From the NCBI GenBank assembly GCA_947594085.1, contig CANQEB010000118.1, positions 1-7,295 of the forward strand: a stretch of DNA of 7,295 nucleotides, in the 5' to 3' direction. This document shows positions 6,631 to 7,295 of the stretch, one piece after another. The position numbers and the translations under genes are program-made. The notes below the pieces were generated by a model. The model did no database searches. It was not told the origin of the DNA and saw only the letters and a program-made list of their open reading frames with translations. The stretch comes from an uncultured Lachnospiraceae bacterium (lineage in GTDB: Bacteria; Bacillota; Clostridia; Lachnospirales; Lachnospiraceae). Within the stretch, counting starts at the first letter, position 1, and the number at the start of each line of letters is the position of its first letter.

Positions 6631-6635
6631 CGCGG

Positions 6636-6641
6636 CCTCCC
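6636..6641 (-). promoter_or_regulatory. Shine-Dalgarno for the hipB GTG start
   Basis: GGGAGG on the minus strand lies five bases before GTG 6630. No in-frame ATG is available nearby, so this site decides the start. Confidence 0.75.
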
Positions 6642-6657
6642 GAACACATGCATAAAG

Positions 6658-6664
6658 CAGATAA
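6658..6664. promoter_or_regulatory. Additional TTATCTG half-site
   Basis: A third copy of the operator arm, in the same orientation as one arm of the 6699-6716 palindrome and 41 bp from it, about four helical turns. It overlaps the predicted start of P2. This spacing would place proteins bound at the two sites on the same DNA face. A 7-bp match in AT-rich DNA could be chance. Confidence 0.4.
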
Positions 6665-6667
6665 TAT

Positions 6668-6696
6668 ATTATATAAAATTATGTTTCTAATCTAAA
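6668..6696 (-). promoter_or_regulatory. Candidate proximal hipBA promoter (P2)
   Basis: A perfect -10 box TATAAT (6668-6673) lies 17 bases from a weaker -35 box TTTAGA (6691-6696, 4/6). The predicted start near 6661 leaves a leader of about 30 nt before hipB and falls inside the TTATCTG half-site at 6658-6664. The very AT-rich context makes chance -10 matches likely, so confidence is moderate. Confidence 0.45.
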
Positions 6697-6698
6697 AA

Positions 6699-6716
6699 CA
6701 GATAAAAAATTATCTG
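6699..6716. promoter_or_regulatory. Palindromic candidate HipB operator
   Basis: CAGATAA and TTATCTG form a perfect 7-bp inverted repeat around four A/T bases. It overlaps the predicted start of P1 and lies just upstream of the P2 -35 box. Dimeric HipB proteins bind inverted TATC-type sites (E. coli: TATCC-N8-GGATA), so this is the best operator candidate. Assignment to this HipB is inferred from position. Confidence 0.55.
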
Positions 6717-6721
6717 ATATT

Positions 6722-6750
6722 ATTGTACTCCATCCGTATCAAAATGTCCA
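6722..6750 (-). promoter_or_regulatory. Candidate distal hipBA promoter (P1)
   Basis: TGGACA (6745-6750, 5/6) and TACAAT (6722-6727, 5/6) are separated by the ideal 17 bases on the minus strand. The predicted start, near 6715, is at the edge of the 18-bp palindrome 6699-6716, so a protein bound there would block the promoter. Both boxes match well, so this is the better of the two candidate hipBA promoters. Confidence 0.55.
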
Positions 6751-6752
6751 TG

Positions 6753-6818
6753 AAAAGATAGCGAAAAACACCGTTTTCTATCATAGCACTACTTCCACGA
6801 AATGGCTATCTTTTTCGC
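6753..6818. repeat. Overlapping inverted repeats (GATAGC / GCGAAAAA)
   Basis: AAAAGATAGC (6753-6762) is repeated inverted as GCTATCTTTT (6805-6814). GCGAAAAA (6761-6768) is repeated inverted as TTTTTCGC (6811-6818). TTTTCTATC (6774-6782) can also fold locally on the 6757-6767 block with a two-base bulge. The pairings compete with each other. The block lies between the permease terminator and the P1 -35 box; its role is unknown. Confidence 0.6.
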
Positions 6819-6833
6819 AAAAAACATGCATAT

Positions 6834-6879
6834 AAAAACACCTTCGGGCAATAGCCTCTGAGGACTCTTCCCGAAGGTG
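6834..6879 (-). terminator. Rho-independent terminator of the sugar permease gene
   Basis: On the minus strand CACCTTCGGG (6870-6879) and CCCGAAGGTG (6839-6848) form a perfect 10-bp stem, followed directly by five T residues (6834-6838). The 21-base apical part can fold further through AG(T)CCT/AGGCT. The stem begins 30 nt after the permease stop, as expected for the end of its operon, and it separates that operon from hipBA. Confidence 0.9.
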
Positions 6880-6909
6880 CATAGTTCTTTTATAATTGTT
6901 TCGTCTGTC

Positions 6910-7295
6910 TTATGAAGATTTCTTCCGCGACAGCACAATACTCTGGATCACAAGGAACAGACAGAGCATAGCCGCGGTCGTGATGCCAATCCACCACGCC
7001 TCGGTGAAACCCGCCGAGGATACGATGCTCTGGATCGTACCCAGAGCCAACACGCCGAAAAACGTGCCGATGATGTTGCCGACGCCACCGGTCAGCAGCG
7101 TACCGCCGATGATGGACGAAGCGATCGCGTCCATCTCCATGCCCGACCCGTTTGCCACGGAACCGTTGCCGTGGTTCAGGAACAGGACATAGCCGCCGAT
7201 GCCCGCCAGCAGTCCGCACAGCAGATGCGCGAGGAATTTCGTCCGCTTCACGTTGATGCCGAGCATCAGCGCGCTCTGCTTGTTTCCGCCGACCG
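6910..7295 (-). CDS. Sugar ABC transporter permease, YjfF/RbsC type (partial, C-terminal part)
   Basis: Inner-membrane permease of a carbohydrate ABC importer (BPD_transp_2 family). The 127 codons visible begin with VGGNKQSALMLGINVKRTKF, matching the conserved cytoplasmic segment 'VGGNEQSA...G..V.RTK' that contacts the ATPase. Next come a hydrophobic segment (LLCGLLAGIGGYVLFL), MEMDAIASSIIGGTLLTGG, the membrane stretch GNIIGTFFGVLALGTIQSIV, and a last segment after EAWW, ending in a short basic tail. The pattern is closest to the YjfF-type permease, which in E. coli is the last gene of the ytfQRT-yjfF galactofuranose importer; the actual sugar cannot be told. The true start is beyond the right edge, and the internal ATG at 7266 is not the start. 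A terminator follows, so this is probably the last gene of its operon. Confidence 0.9.
   Translation of the reverse strand, partial: VGGNKQSALMLGINVKRTKFLAHLLCGLLAGIGGYVLFLNHGNGSVANGSGMEMDAIASSIIGGTLLTGGVGNIIGTFFGVLALGTIQSIVSSAGFTEAWWIGITTAAMLCLFLVIQSIVLSRKKSS

Noticed and set aside
6631..6833. AT-rich stretch as a horizontal-transfer boundary or attachment site
   Set aside because: The flanking hipBA genes share the GC-rich style of their neighbours, no integrase or flanking direct repeats are visible, and promoters and operators explain the AT content.

Overview
The window looks like a chromosomal segment from a GC-rich member of the Firmicutes, most likely Clostridia and possibly near Lachnospiraceae. 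The clues are strong GGAGG-type ribosome binding sites at most genes, a YclM-type aspartokinase, an MBH-like Mrp gene order, and AT-rich control regions between GC-rich genes. The taxon is an inference from style and gene families. Every supported gene lies on the minus strand, so transcription runs from right to left.

Right edge (6910-7295): the C-terminal part of a sugar ABC transporter permease of the RbsC/YjfF family, closed by a clear Rho-independent terminator (6834-6879). An AT-rich control region follows (about 6640-6833). It holds two candidate promoters, an 18-bp perfect palindrome with an extra half-site, and a second family of inverted repeats.

Centre right (5151-6630): a hipB-hipA pair, an Xre-family DNA-binding protein and a HipA-fold serine/threonine kinase. 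Both appear to start at GTG, each behind a good Shine-Dalgarno sequence, and the genes overlap by 14 nt. No convincing terminator follows hipA. Next come an aspartate kinase (3724-5046) and, 35 nt later, a 408-residue polytopic membrane protein of unknown function (2462-3688).

Left (1-2328): a run of Mrp-type cation/proton antiporter genes in the order mnhE, mnhF, mnhG, mbhD-like, then an mbhE-mnhB fusion cut by the left edge. Most of these genes overlap or abut. The order, with the MrpA C-terminal parts as separate units and no full-length MrpA visible, matches the antiporter half of membrane-bound hydrogenase (MBH/MBS) complexes rather than the classic seven-gene mrpABCDEFG operon. The remaining subunits (MnhC, MnhD-like and any redox module) should lie beyond the left edge.

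No RNA genes, CRISPR arrays, insertion sequences or integrase genes were seen. The many long plus-strand open frames are GC-driven shadows of the minus-strand genes. The least explained items are the hipBA control region, the alternative inverted repeats beside it, the unidentified membrane protein and the unusual architecture of the Mrp subunits.
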